59,126 bases of DNA from Eubacteriales bacterium (GTDB lineage: Bacteria; Bacillota; Clostridia; Lachnospirales; Lachnospiraceae). A program made the translations under genes and the position numbers. How positions within the stretch are numbered: position 1 is the first letter of the stretch; each line of letters begins with the position of its first letter. Of the stretch, positions 45,278-53,611 are shown one piece after another. The stretch lies in contig JAUNHA010000010.1 of NCBI GenBank assembly GCA_030524135.1, positions 1 through 59,126 on the forward strand, given 5' to 3'. A model generated the notes under the pieces. The model was not told the origin of the DNA and did not search any database. It was given only the letters and a program-made list of their open reading frames with translations.

Positions 45278-45802
45278 ATGACCGCTGCAAATACGCTTAA
45301 GGAACGGTTTGAATTCAGAAACATACGCCCGGAGGAGGCGGAGGAAGCCGTATTGATCGAACAGATCTGCTTTCCGCCGCATGAAGCCTGTTCAAAGGAA
45401 CAGATGAAGGAAAGAGCGGAGATGATTCCGGAGCTTTTTTTGGTGGCGGTGGACAGGGAAACCGGAAAGCTTGCCGGCTTTCTGAACGGACTTGCGACGG
45501 ACAGCAATGTGCTGCAGGATGATTTTTTCCGGAATGCGAAGCTCAATAATCCGGAAGGGGAAAATGTCATGCTGCTGGGGCTTGATGTACTGCCGGAATA
45601 CCGCGGGCAGGGACTTGCCCGGGAGATTATGTCCTGTTATCTCAAAAGAGAAAAAGAGCGCGGACGCCGTATGGTCATTCTTACCTGCCTTGCAGGAAAG
45701 GTGGGAATGTATGAAAGAATGGGCTTTCATAACCGCGGAATCGCGCAGTCCGTATGGGGCGGGGAAGAATGGTATGAGATGGAATACCCGCTGGAACAGT
45801 GA
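45278..45802 (+). CDS. GNAT family N-acetyltransferase
   Basis: A 174-aa single-domain acetyltransferase. The acetyl-CoA motif LDVLPEYRGQGLAREIM (about 108-124) matches motif A (R-G-x-G-x-A). The late MYERMGF block is typical. The acceptor is unknown; AANAT-like GNATs act on arylalkylamines or small amines. The gene lies 72 nt before the bile salt hydrolase gene. Confidence 0.88.
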   Translation: MTAANTLKERFEFRNIRPEEAEEAVLIEQICFPPHEACSKEQMKERAEMIPELFLVAVDRETGKLAGFLNGLATDSNVLQDDFFRNAKLNNPEGENVMLLGLDVLPEYRGQGLAREIMSCYLKREKERGRRMVILTCLAGKVGMYERMGFHNRGIAQSVWGGEEWYEMEYPLEQ

Positions 45803-45873
45803 TTTACGGCACAGGCAGTCATTGGAAAGCCGCCTTAAAATAAGAACCTGATTTTGATGAGGAGGAAGAGGAT

Positions 45874-46851
45874 ATGTGTACCAGTATGACCCTGCAGACA
45901 AAGGATTTTTATTTTGGACGAAATCTTGATCTGGAATGCGGATTTGGAGAGCGTGTGGTGCTGACGCCGCGCGGATATATATTTCAGTTCCGGAAGGAAG
46001 CGCCGAGACGGGCGCAGTATGCCATGCTCGGAATGGCAAGCGTGATGGATGATTATCCGCTGTATGCGGAGGCAGTGAATGAAAAGGGACTTTGCATTGC
46101 GGGACTTAATTTCCCGGGGAATGCATACTATAATAAAGAAGCGGATCCGGATAAGGATAATATCAGCCAGTTTGAGCTGATTCCCTGGATATTGTCGCAG
46201 TGTACGACGGTCACGGAGGCGAGGGCGCTGTTTGAACGCATCCATCTCGTTGATATTCCGTTTAAAGCAGGTATGCCGCTTGCAGAGCTTCACTGGCATA
46301 TCGCGGACAAAGAGCGTTCCATCGTGGTGGAGGCGATGCGGGACGGTCTGCATATTTATGATAACCCGACCGGCGTGCTTACGAATAACCCGCCGTTCTC
46401 CTTCCATCTGACAAACCTGAATCTGTATCTTAATCTGACGGACAGGAGCCCGGAAAACCGCTTCAGCGACAAGCTTTCCTTAAAGCCGTTTGCGCAGGGA
46501 ATGGGAGCGCTCGGGATGCCTGGAGATTCTTCCTCAACATCCCGTTTTGTAAAGGCGGTATTTAACCGGATGCACTCCTCCTGTGCGGAAGGGGAAGGAA
46601 ATTCGGTCGGACAGTTTTTCCATCTGCTTGAAAGTGTTGCGATGGTGGAGGGAACAGTTCTTACGCCGGAAGGTATTTTTGACAAGACAACATATTCCTG
46701 CTGCATTAACGCAGATCAGGGAATCTATTACTATAAAACCTGCGGCAACAGCCGGATCACGGCGGTTCAGATGCATAAGGAAGATTTGGACAGTGCGGAG
46801 CTCATGCAGTTTCCGCTGGTTACAGAGCAGCAGATACAGTATGTAAATTAA
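45874..46851 (+). CDS. bsh: Choloylglycine hydrolase / bile salt hydrolase
   Basis: A 325-aa Ntn hydrolase. After Met removal C2 is the nucleophile. Matching active-site residues are R16 and D19 (GRNLD), N171-N172 (NNPPF) and R224 (TSRFVK), equal to the R18, D21, N175 and R228 set known from clostridial and bifidobacterial enzymes, offset by two to four residues. It deconjugates glycine or taurine bile salts in the cytoplasm, a gut-adaptation trait. A relaxed penicillin V acylase activity is possible. GGAGG-like AGGAGGAAG precedes the ATG. Confidence 0.92.
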   Translation: MCTSMTLQTKDFYFGRNLDLECGFGERVVLTPRGYIFQFRKEAPRRAQYAMLGMASVMDDYPLYAEAVNEKGLCIAGLNFPGNAYYNKEADPDKDNISQFELIPWILSQCTTVTEARALFERIHLVDIPFKAGMPLAELHWHIADKERSIVVEAMRDGLHIYDNPTGVLTNNPPFSFHLTNLNLYLNLTDRSPENRFSDKLSLKPFAQGMGALGMPGDSSSTSRFVKAVFNRMHSSCAEGEGNSVGQFFHLLESVAMVEGTVLTPEGIFDKTTYSCCINADQGIYYYKTCGNSRITAVQMHKEDLDSAELMQFPLVTEQQIQYVN

Positions 46852-46860
46852 GGCGGCGGT

Positions 46861-47511
46861 ATGGCAGAATTTGCAGATAAAATTGAATTGCCGTATTTTA
46901 TGGTAGACGGAGATTACGGCTTTGATCAGGATAAATTCCTGGATCCGTGGATGAAGCTTGGCGGATGCGGCGCGGTGACAGCCTGCGACAGCTGTATTAC
47001 CCTTACGCTTCATAAGGGGCTGCGCCTTTACCCGTACGGGCTTTCGGGACCGTCTGTTACGAAAGCGGAATATGTGCGGTTTGCGAAGGTGATGAAGCCC
47101 TTCCTCCGGCCCAGGCATATGGGCATCAATACGCTGGAAATCTATATGGACGGCTTTCTGGATTACCAGAAGGCGGTGCTGGGAGAAGTGCGCCTCAGGA
47201 TGCGTGGTCTTCCCGGATCAACGGCGGAAAAACAGGCGAAAACAGCGCTCCGGGAGCAGATCGATAATGGATTCCCGGTTCCCTGCCTTACATTAAGACA
47301 TCAGGACGAGCAGTTTGAAGACTACGTCTGGCACTGGTTTTTGCTGACGGGCTATCAGCAGTACCGCGAGCAGTTTTTTGTAAAGGCAGTGAGCTACGGG
47401 GAATGGAAGTGGTTTGACTTTGGCGCACTCTGGAACACCGGACATGAGGAGCGGGGAGGACTGGTCCTGTTTTCGCAGGGGCATAAGACTGAATGGAAAG
47501 AGAACAGCTGA
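46861..47511 (+). CDS. Putative papain-like cysteine peptidase, C39-like
   Basis: A 216-aa protein. A GGCGAVTAC motif places C36 as candidate nucleophile, and HWFLLTGY (near 159) matches the His strand of C39-type peptidases. DFGALWN supplies a possible third residue. There is no signal peptide or ATPase partner. It begins 9 nt after bsh and its end overlaps the VanZ gene by 19 nt, so the three may be one operon. The assignment rests on motif shape and needs a profile search. Confidence 0.5.
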   Translation: MAEFADKIELPYFMVDGDYGFDQDKFLDPWMKLGGCGAVTACDSCITLTLHKGLRLYPYGLSGPSVTKAEYVRFAKVMKPFLRPRHMGINTLEIYMDGFLDYQKAVLGEVRLRMRGLPGSTAEKQAKTALREQIDNGFPVPCLTLRHQDEQFEDYVWHWFLLTGYQQYREQFFVKAVSYGEWKWFDFGALWNTGHEERGGLVLFSQGHKTEWKENS

Positions 47512-48044
47512 TTTATTTTATTAAATATGTGATCGACGACATGCGGGAGCCGCTGTCTTATATTCCGGGCGGCTTGCTGTGGGGGCTTTTGTTCGCGGCA
47601 GCCGCAGCTTTGTCCGGTATCCGGGAGGTGTACCGCGGCGGACAGTTTCACTGGAAAAGACCGGCTTTCTTTTTTCTCCTTGGCATCTATCTCTATGTGT
47701 TTCTGGAGCAGGCCTGGTTTTCCCGTGCGCCGGGATCGCGGACTGGCGTCAATATGGAGATTTTCGGCGTCTGGAACAACAGCCTGAGGGATAAGGCCTA
47801 TATGGTGGAAAATCTGATGATGTTTATCCCGTTCGGTGTGCTCATACCGGCATGCTTCCGGAAGGCGGGGACGCTGTGGGCGGTCCTGCCGCTTTCCTTT
47901 TCCGCTTCCGTCTGTCTTGAATATATGCAGTTTATCACTGCAAGAGGGCACTGCCAGCTTGACGACGTGCTGATGAACACGGCGGGAGGCGTACTGGGAT
48001 ATGTACTTTTTCGGATGGTTCCCGTATTTCTGAAAAAAATATGA
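47493..48044 (+). CDS. VanZ family membrane protein
   Basis: A 183-aa protein with about four helices (near 25-40, 56-72, 112-140 and 160-175). The N-E/D-L-M-M-F-I-P-F-G motif (near 105) and the QLDDVLMNTAGGVLGY motif are the VanZ signature. VanZ-like proteins can give low-level glycopeptide resistance, but most have no known role. It overlaps the preceding gene, so it is translationally coupled. Confidence 0.88.
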   Translation: MEREQLIYFIKYVIDDMREPLSYIPGGLLWGLLFAAAAALSGIREVYRGGQFHWKRPAFFFLLGIYLYVFLEQAWFSRAPGSRTGVNMEIFGVWNNSLRDKAYMVENLMMFIPFGVLIPACFRKAGTLWAVLPLSFSASVCLEYMQFITARGHCQLDDVLMNTAGGVLGYVLFRMVPVFLKKI

Positions 48045-48105
48045 TCTTTCTGAAAAAAGTATTTCCTGGGGATACAAAGTTGCGCTGTATACGGATTTAT
48101 GCTAG

Positions 48106-48111
48106 TATAAT
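48106..48111 (+). promoter_or_regulatory. -10 element of the 6S RNA gene
   Basis: TATAAT ends 5 nt before the first paired base of the RNA at 48117. A consensus -35 at 17 nt spacing is not evident. Confidence 0.6.
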
Positions 48112-48115
48112 AGTA

Positions 48116-48292
48116 ACCTGGAGTGTTCGATAAGCCTGTTTATTTTACTTCCACAATCTGACATAAGGGATTTCAATATTTGTGATGCGGATGCCGGGCC
48201 GTCTTCGAACGGATGGCTGAAGCGGTCCTTGAGAGAACCCACCTGGCCTTCGGCTGGGAGTCACTGACGGGCTTGACGGCACTCTGGGGTTT
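48116..48292 (+). ncRNA. ssrS: 6S RNA
   Basis: About 177 nt with 6S-type pairing. CCTGGAGTG (48117-48125) pairs with CACTCTGGG (48280-48288). AAGCCTGT (48132-48139) pairs with ACGGGCTT (48267-48274). The 5' GTGTTCG block beside the closing stem recalls the GAUGUUCGCAAG start of E. coli 6S RNA. It should mimic open promoter DNA and sequester the housekeeping holoenzyme. A long open frame through this stretch is a non-coding shadow upstream of the cytidine deaminase. Confidence 0.75.
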
Positions 48293-48395
48293 GTTTTATT
48301 CACATGGATATTTACAGGGGTTTTGCTCCTGCTTTTTTATATCTGACATAGAAATTCAGATCAGCGGGAAGACAGATCAGAGAGGTAACAAAGCA

Positions 48396-48875
48396 ATGCA
48401 GATGAGAAATGATATTTCGGACAGCCGGGAAAGAGAAGCATATGACGCGCTTGCGCTGCGCGCACTGAAAGGTCTTCCGGCTGCTTACGCGCCGTATTCA
48501 GGATTTCATGTATCCGCTGCGCTTTTATGTGCGGACGGAACGGTGTATGACGGAGTGAATGTTGAGAATTCAGCCTATTCAGCCGGCATCTGTGCCGAGC
48601 GGACCGCGATCTTTAAAGCCGTTTCGGAGGGAAAAAAGGAGTTTTCCGCGATCGCGGTTACAGGATGTCATAAGGAATGGCTCGAAAAAGACGCATACAG
48701 CAGCAGACTTGAGCTTCCGGACTACTGTCCGCCCTGCGGCGTGTGCCGCCAGGTCATGCGCGAGTTCGGGGCACCGGAGGAATTTAGGATCATACTGGCA
48801 AAAGGCCCGGCGGAGTATAAAGTTTATAAGCTTTCCGAGCTTCTGTTTGACAGCTTTGGACCGGAAAACCTGTAA
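48396..48875 (+). CDS. cdd: Cytidine deaminase
   Basis: A 159-aa tetrameric-type deaminase. Zinc and proton-shuttle residues are C66-A-E68 (GICAERTA), C114 and C117 (PPCGVC). It converts cytidine and deoxycytidine to uridine forms for salvage. ATG 48396 is chosen because a longer open frame upstream runs over the 6S RNA. GAGAGG is 12 nt before it. Confidence 0.93.
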   Translation: MQMRNDISDSREREAYDALALRALKGLPAAYAPYSGFHVSAALLCADGTVYDGVNVENSAYSAGICAERTAIFKAVSEGKKEFSAIAVTGCHKEWLEKDAYSSRLELPDYCPPCGVCRQVMREFGAPEEFRIILAKGPAEYKVYKLSELLFDSFGPENL

Positions 48876-48913
48876 GGAATTGCAAAAGATTCCTGAAACT
48901 TGCAGTAAAAATG

Positions 48914-48942
48914 TTCACTTGTACCATTTTACATGCTACAAT
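48914..48942 (+). promoter_or_regulatory. Promoter of the amphipathic repeat protein
   Basis: TTCACT (48914-48919), 17 nt and TACAAT (48937-48942). Confidence 0.45.
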
Positions 48943-48983
48943 AATAGCTAGAAAAATTACGATTTACCTGAGGAGGGATCATC

Positions 48984-49652
48984 ATGGGAAAAAAGAGTGG
49001 GATCGGAGGTCTTCTGGGACTTGCAGTTTTGACGGCAGGCACGGCAGCTGTCATCAAATATTTAAAGGATTATACCGATTTTAAGGAAGCGGCTGAAGGC
49101 GATATTCACGAGATCGAGGGCAGCGCTGATGATATGAAGAAGGCGGCAAAGCGCACTTATACTTCCCTGAGCTGCGGAAACAGGGGCGCTCTTAAGGATG
49201 CGGCAGGCGATCTTGCAAAGGCTGCCGGAAGCATGGCAAAGGGTGCGGGAAATCTGGCGGTGACGGCAGGTCAGACTGTTGTGCAGCATGCAAAAAACAT
49301 GAAGGCAAAGTACGATGAGGATCCGGAGGGAACGAAAAACGAGGTCGTGGACAATATTAAGGAGATGGCTTCGGACGTTTCCCAGAAGGTGAGCGAGGTT
49401 TCTGCAAAGGTAAGCGAGAAGCTTAAGCCGGAAGAGGTTAAGGAAGCGTTTGCAGAGGCGAAAGAGACGATTTCCGATACCGTCAGCGATATCAAAGAGG
49501 AATATAAGAAGAACCTCGACGAGATAGAGAAGGAAGAGGAAGCGGCAAAGGCAGCAGCGGAAAAGAAGGCGGAAGAGGCGGCGCAGAAGACCGAGGACGC
49601 CCTGAAGGAAGAGGCTGCAAAGCATGAAATCAATATTGAGGAGAAGATGTAA
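48984..49652 (+). CDS. YtxH/apolipoprotein-like Ala-Lys-Glu-rich membrane-anchored protein
   Basis: A 222-aa protein. It has a short glycine-rich hydrophobic N-terminus (GIGGLLGLAVLTAGTAAVIK) and then long amphipathic helices, with repeated S-K/Q-K-V-S-E-V type blocks at about 130-155 and a Glu/Lys/Ala coiled-coil tail. Such proteins (YtxH-like, LEA-like) are often stress-induced and bind the membrane surface. No catalytic motif is present. GAGGAGGG precedes the ATG. Confidence 0.7.
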   Translation: MGKKSGIGGLLGLAVLTAGTAAVIKYLKDYTDFKEAAEGDIHEIEGSADDMKKAAKRTYTSLSCGNRGALKDAAGDLAKAAGSMAKGAGNLAVTAGQTVVQHAKNMKAKYDEDPEGTKNEVVDNIKEMASDVSQKVSEVSAKVSEKLKPEEVKEAFAEAKETISDTVSDIKEEYKKNLDEIEKEEEAAKAAAEKKAEEAAQKTEDALKEEAAKHEINIEEKM

Positions 49653-49696
49653 AGCCCATCTGCAAAGAACCGGGCTCTGCGGATACTTCTGAACTG

Positions 49697-49724
49697 AAAG
49701 CGGCGGGAGAGTCCTGCCGCTTTT
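49697..49724 (+). terminator. Rho-independent terminator
   Basis: AAAGCGGC pairs with GCCGCTTT around GGGAGAGTCCT, then TTTT (49697-49724). Confidence 0.8.
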
Positions 49725-49842
49725 GTGCTGTGAAAAAGACACTGCAAATCCCTTTTGTGAGATGGTATTATAACCGGAAGTTATAAGAAAAGAGGAAAAC
49801 TGCATTTTCTTATGCCTGAAGAGCGGGGAACGGGAAAATAAC

Positions 49843-49870
49843 TTGCGAATTTTTTTCAGATGCGTATACT
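49843..49870 (+). promoter_or_regulatory. Promoter of the branched-chain aminotransferase gene
   Basis: TTGCGA (49843-49848), 16 nt and TATACT (49865-49870). No T-box-like leader is visible before the start at 49904. Confidence 0.55.
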
Positions 49871-49903
49871 AATATATCAAAAAAGAATGCTGTGGAGGGC
49901 AAT

Positions 49904-50935
49904 ATGAGAGAGTTGAAAAATCTTGACTGGAACAATATCGGCTTTCAGTACAGGCCGTGTGACAAGCGTTATGTTGCGGAATATAAAGACGGGGCATGGG
50001 GAGAGGGATACCTTTCCGATGATCCGGAGGTAAGGATCAACGAGTGCGCCGGTATTCTGCAGTATTGCCAGGAATGCTTTGAAGGACTTAAGGCATATGA
50101 GACTGCAAACGGGGAGATCGTCTGCTTCCGTCCGGACCTGAATGCAGAGCGTATGGCTGATTCGGCCGAGTTTCTCTGCATGCCGCCGTTCCCGAAGGAG
50201 AGATTTCTGGAGGCGCTTAAGGAGACCGTGACCGCAAATCTCGGCTTTGTTCCGCCATATGGAAGCGGTGCGTCGCTCTATGTGCGTCCGTATATGTTTG
50301 CTTCCGGCCCGGTAATCGGTGTAAAGCCCTCTCATGAATATATATTCCGTATGATCGTAATGCCGGTGGGACCGTATTTTAAGGGCGGTGCCAAGCCGGT
50401 TGCCCTGATGGTCAGCGACTTTGACCGTGCGGCGCCACATGGAACGGGACATATCAAAGCCGGCCTTAATTATGCGATGAGCATGCATGCGCACGAGATC
50501 GCTGCACATGCGGGCTATGCAGAGAATTTATTCCTGGATCCGGCGGAGCGAAAATATGTAGAAGAGACCGGCGGAGCGAACTTCTATTTCATCAGCGCTG
50601 ACGGAAAAACGCTTGTGACCCCGAAGTCCTCAAGTATCCTTCCGTCTATCACAAGACGCTCTATTCTTTATGTTGCGGAGCATATGCTTGGTCTTAAAGT
50701 GGAGGAGAGAAAGGTGGAGCTTGCTGAGCTTTCCGATTTTTCCGAGTGCGGACTTTGCGGAACGGCAGCCGTTATTTCTCCGGTCGGAGAGATCGATGAT
50801 CACGGCAGGAAGATCGTGTTCGGCAAGGGCATGGCAGAGCCGGGTCCTGTGACGACGAAGCTTTATGATACGCTTACGGGCATTCAGCTCGGCACGATTC
50901 CTGCGCCGGAAGGCTGGATCTTCAAGGTGGCGTAA
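49904..50935 (+). CDS. ilvE: Branched-chain amino acid aminotransferase
   Basis: About 343 aa, the long (class IV, IlvE-type II) form. HGTGHIKAGLNYA (K near 186) holds the PLP lysine, and ETGGANFYFI and a late GTAAVISPVG are standard. It exchanges amino groups between Leu, Ile, Val and 2-oxoglutarate. ATG 49904 follows GGAGGGC, so it is preferred to 49892. It precedes a hydroxyacid dehydrogenase by 107 nt, which points to amino acid fermentation rather than only synthesis. Confidence 0.93.
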   Translation: MRELKNLDWNNIGFQYRPCDKRYVAEYKDGAWGEGYLSDDPEVRINECAGILQYCQECFEGLKAYETANGEIVCFRPDLNAERMADSAEFLCMPPFPKERFLEALKETVTANLGFVPPYGSGASLYVRPYMFASGPVIGVKPSHEYIFRMIVMPVGPYFKGGAKPVALMVSDFDRAAPHGTGHIKAGLNYAMSMHAHEIAAHAGYAENLFLDPAERKYVEETGGANFYFISADGKTLVTPKSSSILPSITRRSILYVAEHMLGLKVEERKVELAELSDFSECGLCGTAAVISPVGEIDDHGRKIVFGKGMAEPGPVTTKLYDTLTGIQLGTIPAPEGWIFKVA

Positions 50936-51042
50936 TCGCCGCGGCGGCAGAGTAAAAAACAGATATACTACAGATATAAGCGCAACAGGATACAGTATTT
51001 GCAGCACAGATTGTTAACACAGCACAGAGAGGAAATACCGGA

Positions 51043-51987
51043 ATGAAGAAAAGAATCGTAGGCGTGATCGGAGTAGGGCATGTAGGAGCGCATGTTATGT
51101 TTAATCTTGCGGTCAGAGGCATTGCTGATGAGATCGTCCTTGTAGATAAAAATGAGCAGAAGGCAAAGTCTGAGTGTCAGGATCTGTTTGACGGCGTGCA
51201 GTTTTTCCCGCACCGCGTAGAGGTGCGCGTCGGGGATTTCGCGGATCTTAAGGACTGCGATGTGGTTATTAACTGTACCGGAAAGATCGAGCTTCTGGTC
51301 GGCGGAACAGACCGCAATATGGAAATGAATTATACAGTAGACGCGGTAAATGGCTACGCAAAGAAAATTGCGGACAGTGGCTTTGACGGCATCCTGATCA
51401 ACGTGACAAATCCCTGTGACGTCATTACCGAGCGTCTTGCAAGACTGACGGGACTTCCGGACGGACATGTATTCGGTACCGGTACAGGTCTTGATTCAAG
51501 CCGTCTCTGCTCCGTTGTGGCGCGTGCGACAGGCGTGGACCACAAGTCAATCTGTGCCTATATGCTGGGAGAGCATGGCGCGCATCAGATCGCAGCCTGG
51601 TCTTCTGTCAATATTGGCGGACTGTCTCTGGATGCATTTGAGGAGGCAAAGGGGATCAAACTCGATCGTCCGGCGCTCCAGACAGAATCGATCGGAGCAG
51701 GATGGGCGACCTTCGTCGGCAAGCATTGCACGGAGTATGCGATTTCTTCGACGGCGGCACGCCTTGCGGAAATCGTATTGCACGATGAAAAGGTGATCAT
51801 GCCTGTCAGCACAAAGCTTAACGGGGAGTACGGAGAAAAGGATGTATATGTCGGCGTGCCGGCTATCGTCGGAAAGAACGGCGTTGAATCCGTGGTTGAG
51901 CTTAAGCTCTCAGCGGAAGAGAAGGCTGAGTTCCATGCCTGCTGTGAAAATGTACGCGCAAATATCAAACGCGGAGACGAGATCTGA
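51043..51987 (+). CDS. L-2-hydroxyisocaproate dehydrogenase-like (LDH family)
   Basis: A 314-aa NAD-dependent 2-hydroxyacid dehydrogenase of the lactate/malate fold. NAD motif GVGHVGAHV is at about 9-17, NVTNPCDV near 124 and the catalytic His of LGEHG near 179. The substrate loop (GKIELLVGGTDRNMEMN) is unlike LDH but similar to L-2-hydroxyisocaproate dehydrogenase. With the aminotransferase before it, it would reduce 2-oxoisocaproate from leucine. Lactate dehydrogenase activity is the alternative. Confidence 0.8.
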   Translation: MKKRIVGVIGVGHVGAHVMFNLAVRGIADEIVLVDKNEQKAKSECQDLFDGVQFFPHRVEVRVGDFADLKDCDVVINCTGKIELLVGGTDRNMEMNYTVDAVNGYAKKIADSGFDGILINVTNPCDVITERLARLTGLPDGHVFGTGTGLDSSRLCSVVARATGVDHKSICAYMLGEHGAHQIAAWSSVNIGGLSLDAFEEAKGIKLDRPALQTESIGAGWATFVGKHCTEYAISSTAARLAEIVLHDEKVIMPVSTKLNGEYGEKDVYVGVPAIVGKNGVESVVELKLSAEEKAEFHACCENVRANIKRGDEI

Positions 51988-52017
51988 TCTTCACGAAAAA
52001 AAACAAGACAATAAAAA

Positions 52018-52052
52018 ATGCCTGCGGATATTGGTTCTGCAGGTATTTTTTT
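52018..52052 (+). terminator. Rho-independent terminator
   Basis: ATGCCTGC (about 52019-52026) pairs with GCAGGTAT (52039-52046), then T7. Confidence 0.85.
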
Positions 52053-52125
52053 CTCCGAAGCACGGCGGCTTCGGGATGTGCTTAAGCGCAGGCTGAATAC
52101 GGGGTTCACATCTGAAATAGTTAGT

Positions 52126-52154
52126 TTGACAAAACCGCGATATATGTGTAAACT
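52126..52154 (+). promoter_or_regulatory. Promoter of the DUF3841-TetR operon with an internal operator
   Basis: TTGACA (52126-52131), 17 nt and TAAACT (52149-52154). The spacer contains ACCGCGATA (52134-52142), the reverse complement of the first 9 bases of the TATCGCGGT copy found before grdI. This suggests autoregulation by the TetR protein encoded here. Confidence 0.65.
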
Positions 52155-52209
52155 TAAATTAAAGAGTGTAACCGGGGAAATGAAACACGGGCAGGGGAAA
52201 GGTGAGAGA

Positions 52210-52773
52210 ATGAATGAAAGCGCAAATGGCAGACTGAAGCTTTATACGGCGCAGACAAAGACAGTCATGGATTGTATCATGGAGACGGGCGTCTCGCGTG
52301 TGAAAAATGCCTATATCGAAAAGAAGTACGGAGAATCCGCCTGGATCTTCCGGGAGGCATATACCTTTTTTTCTGCACACATGGAAAAGACCGTGCCGAG
52401 GCCGGCGGGCGCTGAATCACCGGTCTGGCTGCATTTTGATCCGATCTGGGTATATCAGGATGCGGACATGCCGCTGATCGAGCTTATGATCGAACCGGAA
52501 CGGCTGCTTATATTTGAACGGGAGAAATGGCAGAAGGTGCTTAACCTTTCACTGATCGGAGAGACGGAGAAGGAAGAAGCGGACTTCCGGGAGGAGCTTC
52601 AGGCAATGGGACTTAACTCATCTTTCCAGGCGTTTTCGACACCATTTTATCCGCAGATAAAGGCGCGGATCAAAAAGAGCTGGGAGCGTCTGTTTACACT
52701 CTCAACGGATCGGCCGGATGCGCTTCAGGCGGCCGTATGGGAGCTTCGCAGAGAGGATATTGTACAAGCTTAG
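52210..52773 (+). CDS. DUF3841 family protein (copy 1)
   Basis: About 187 aa, cytoplasmic. LKLYTAQTKTVMDCIMETG at the start, a central WIFREAYTFFS and late WERLFTL match the DUF3841 layout. Its function is unknown. A second DUF3841 gene lies beyond the TetR gene. ATG 52210 is preceded by AAAGGTGAGAG; longer in-frame starts lie in the promoter region and are rejected. Confidence 0.75.
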   Translation: MNESANGRLKLYTAQTKTVMDCIMETGVSRVKNAYIEKKYGESAWIFREAYTFFSAHMEKTVPRPAGAESPVWLHFDPIWVYQDADMPLIELMIEPERLLIFEREKWQKVLNLSLIGETEKEEADFREELQAMGLNSSFQAFSTPFYPQIKARIKKSWERLFTLSTDRPDALQAAVWELRREDIVQA

Positions 52774-52854
52774 ACATGACGGAACAAAACAGGATAAGCG
52801 CATAGCGTTGCGCGGGCAGGGCAGCATGCAGGGATGCTGCAGAAGGGACTGGGT

Positions 52855-53562
52855 ATGGATGGAACGGCGATAGAGAGGCGTGGAAGAAAACGTTATTTTA
52901 AGGACCTGAGCCGCAGAGACTATATTGAAAGAGCCTACGAGATCATAGAAAATGAAGGCGTGGAGGCGGTGTCGATCCGCCGCATGGCGAAGGAGTTTGG
53001 CTGCAGCTCTACAAGCATGTACCGTTATTTTGATAATATTGAGGAACTGATCTACTATGCCAATCTGATTTATCTGGATGTTTATCTGAAGGATCTGGAC
53101 AGCCATGAGAGCGGCTGGAAGACGATATGGGATACGCACATCGGAATCTGGGAGGGATATGCGAGGACAGCGTTTCATCATCCGCAGGCCTTTAATATTA
53201 TTTTCTTTAGTTCGACGAGCCGGAAGCTTACGAATGCATTGCGGGAGTTTTATTCAATGTTTCCGGAGCGCATCAATATCGTAAGCCCGTACCTTCAGGT
53301 GATGCTCCAGTCCACGGATCTTAAGGAACGTGACAAGGTGATGACGGACCGCTGTGTGGAGGCGGGCGTTATAGAAGAGAAGAATGCAGAGCGCATGAAC
53401 CATATGGTCTGCACCCTGTACCAGGGATATCTGAAGGGCATCCTGGATTACGGCATTCAGGAAGAAGAGATCGAATCACAGGTACAGCAGTTCAGACAGG
53501 ATGTGACGGATATCTGCTGGCTGTATGCAAATGAAAAGGGAAGGAAGCTGCTTTCCGAATAA
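52855..53562 (+). CDS. TetR family regulator
   Basis: About 235 aa. The N-terminal HTH (IERAYEIIENEGVEAVSIRRMAKEFGCSSTSMYRYFDN) fits TetR residues 20-60. The C-terminal ligand domain is all-helical and weakly conserved. It is the only local regulator of this type and sits between two DUF3841 genes, just upstream of grdI and grdH. Palindromes of TetR type occur before both units, so it is the best candidate to control them. Whether it senses betaine or a product is unknown. Confidence 0.88.
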   Translation: MDGTAIERRGRKRYFKDLSRRDYIERAYEIIENEGVEAVSIRRMAKEFGCSSTSMYRYFDNIEELIYYANLIYLDVYLKDLDSHESGWKTIWDTHIGIWEGYARTAFHHPQAFNIIFFSSTSRKLTNALREFYSMFPERINIVSPYLQVMLQSTDLKERDKVMTDRCVEAGVIEEKNAERMNHMVCTLYQGYLKGILDYGIQEEEIESQVQQFRQDVTDICWLYANEKGRKLLSE

Positions 53563-53611
53563 AATGACCGGATCAAGGCCGGAATACAGATAAGGCACGG
53601 AATCAAAACAA

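Noticed and set aside
48213..48395. N-terminal extension of cytidine deaminase
   Set aside because: It runs over the 6S RNA, matches nothing in the deaminase family, and ATG 48396 gives the normal length.
49653..49903. T-box leader before the aminotransferase gene
   Set aside because: No T-box motif or specifier stem could be found; only a terminator of the previous gene and a plain promoter.
52018..52209. Longer start for the first DUF3841 protein
   Set aside because: It would cover a terminator hairpin and the TTGACA/TAAACT promoter. ATG 52210 has a proper ribosome site.
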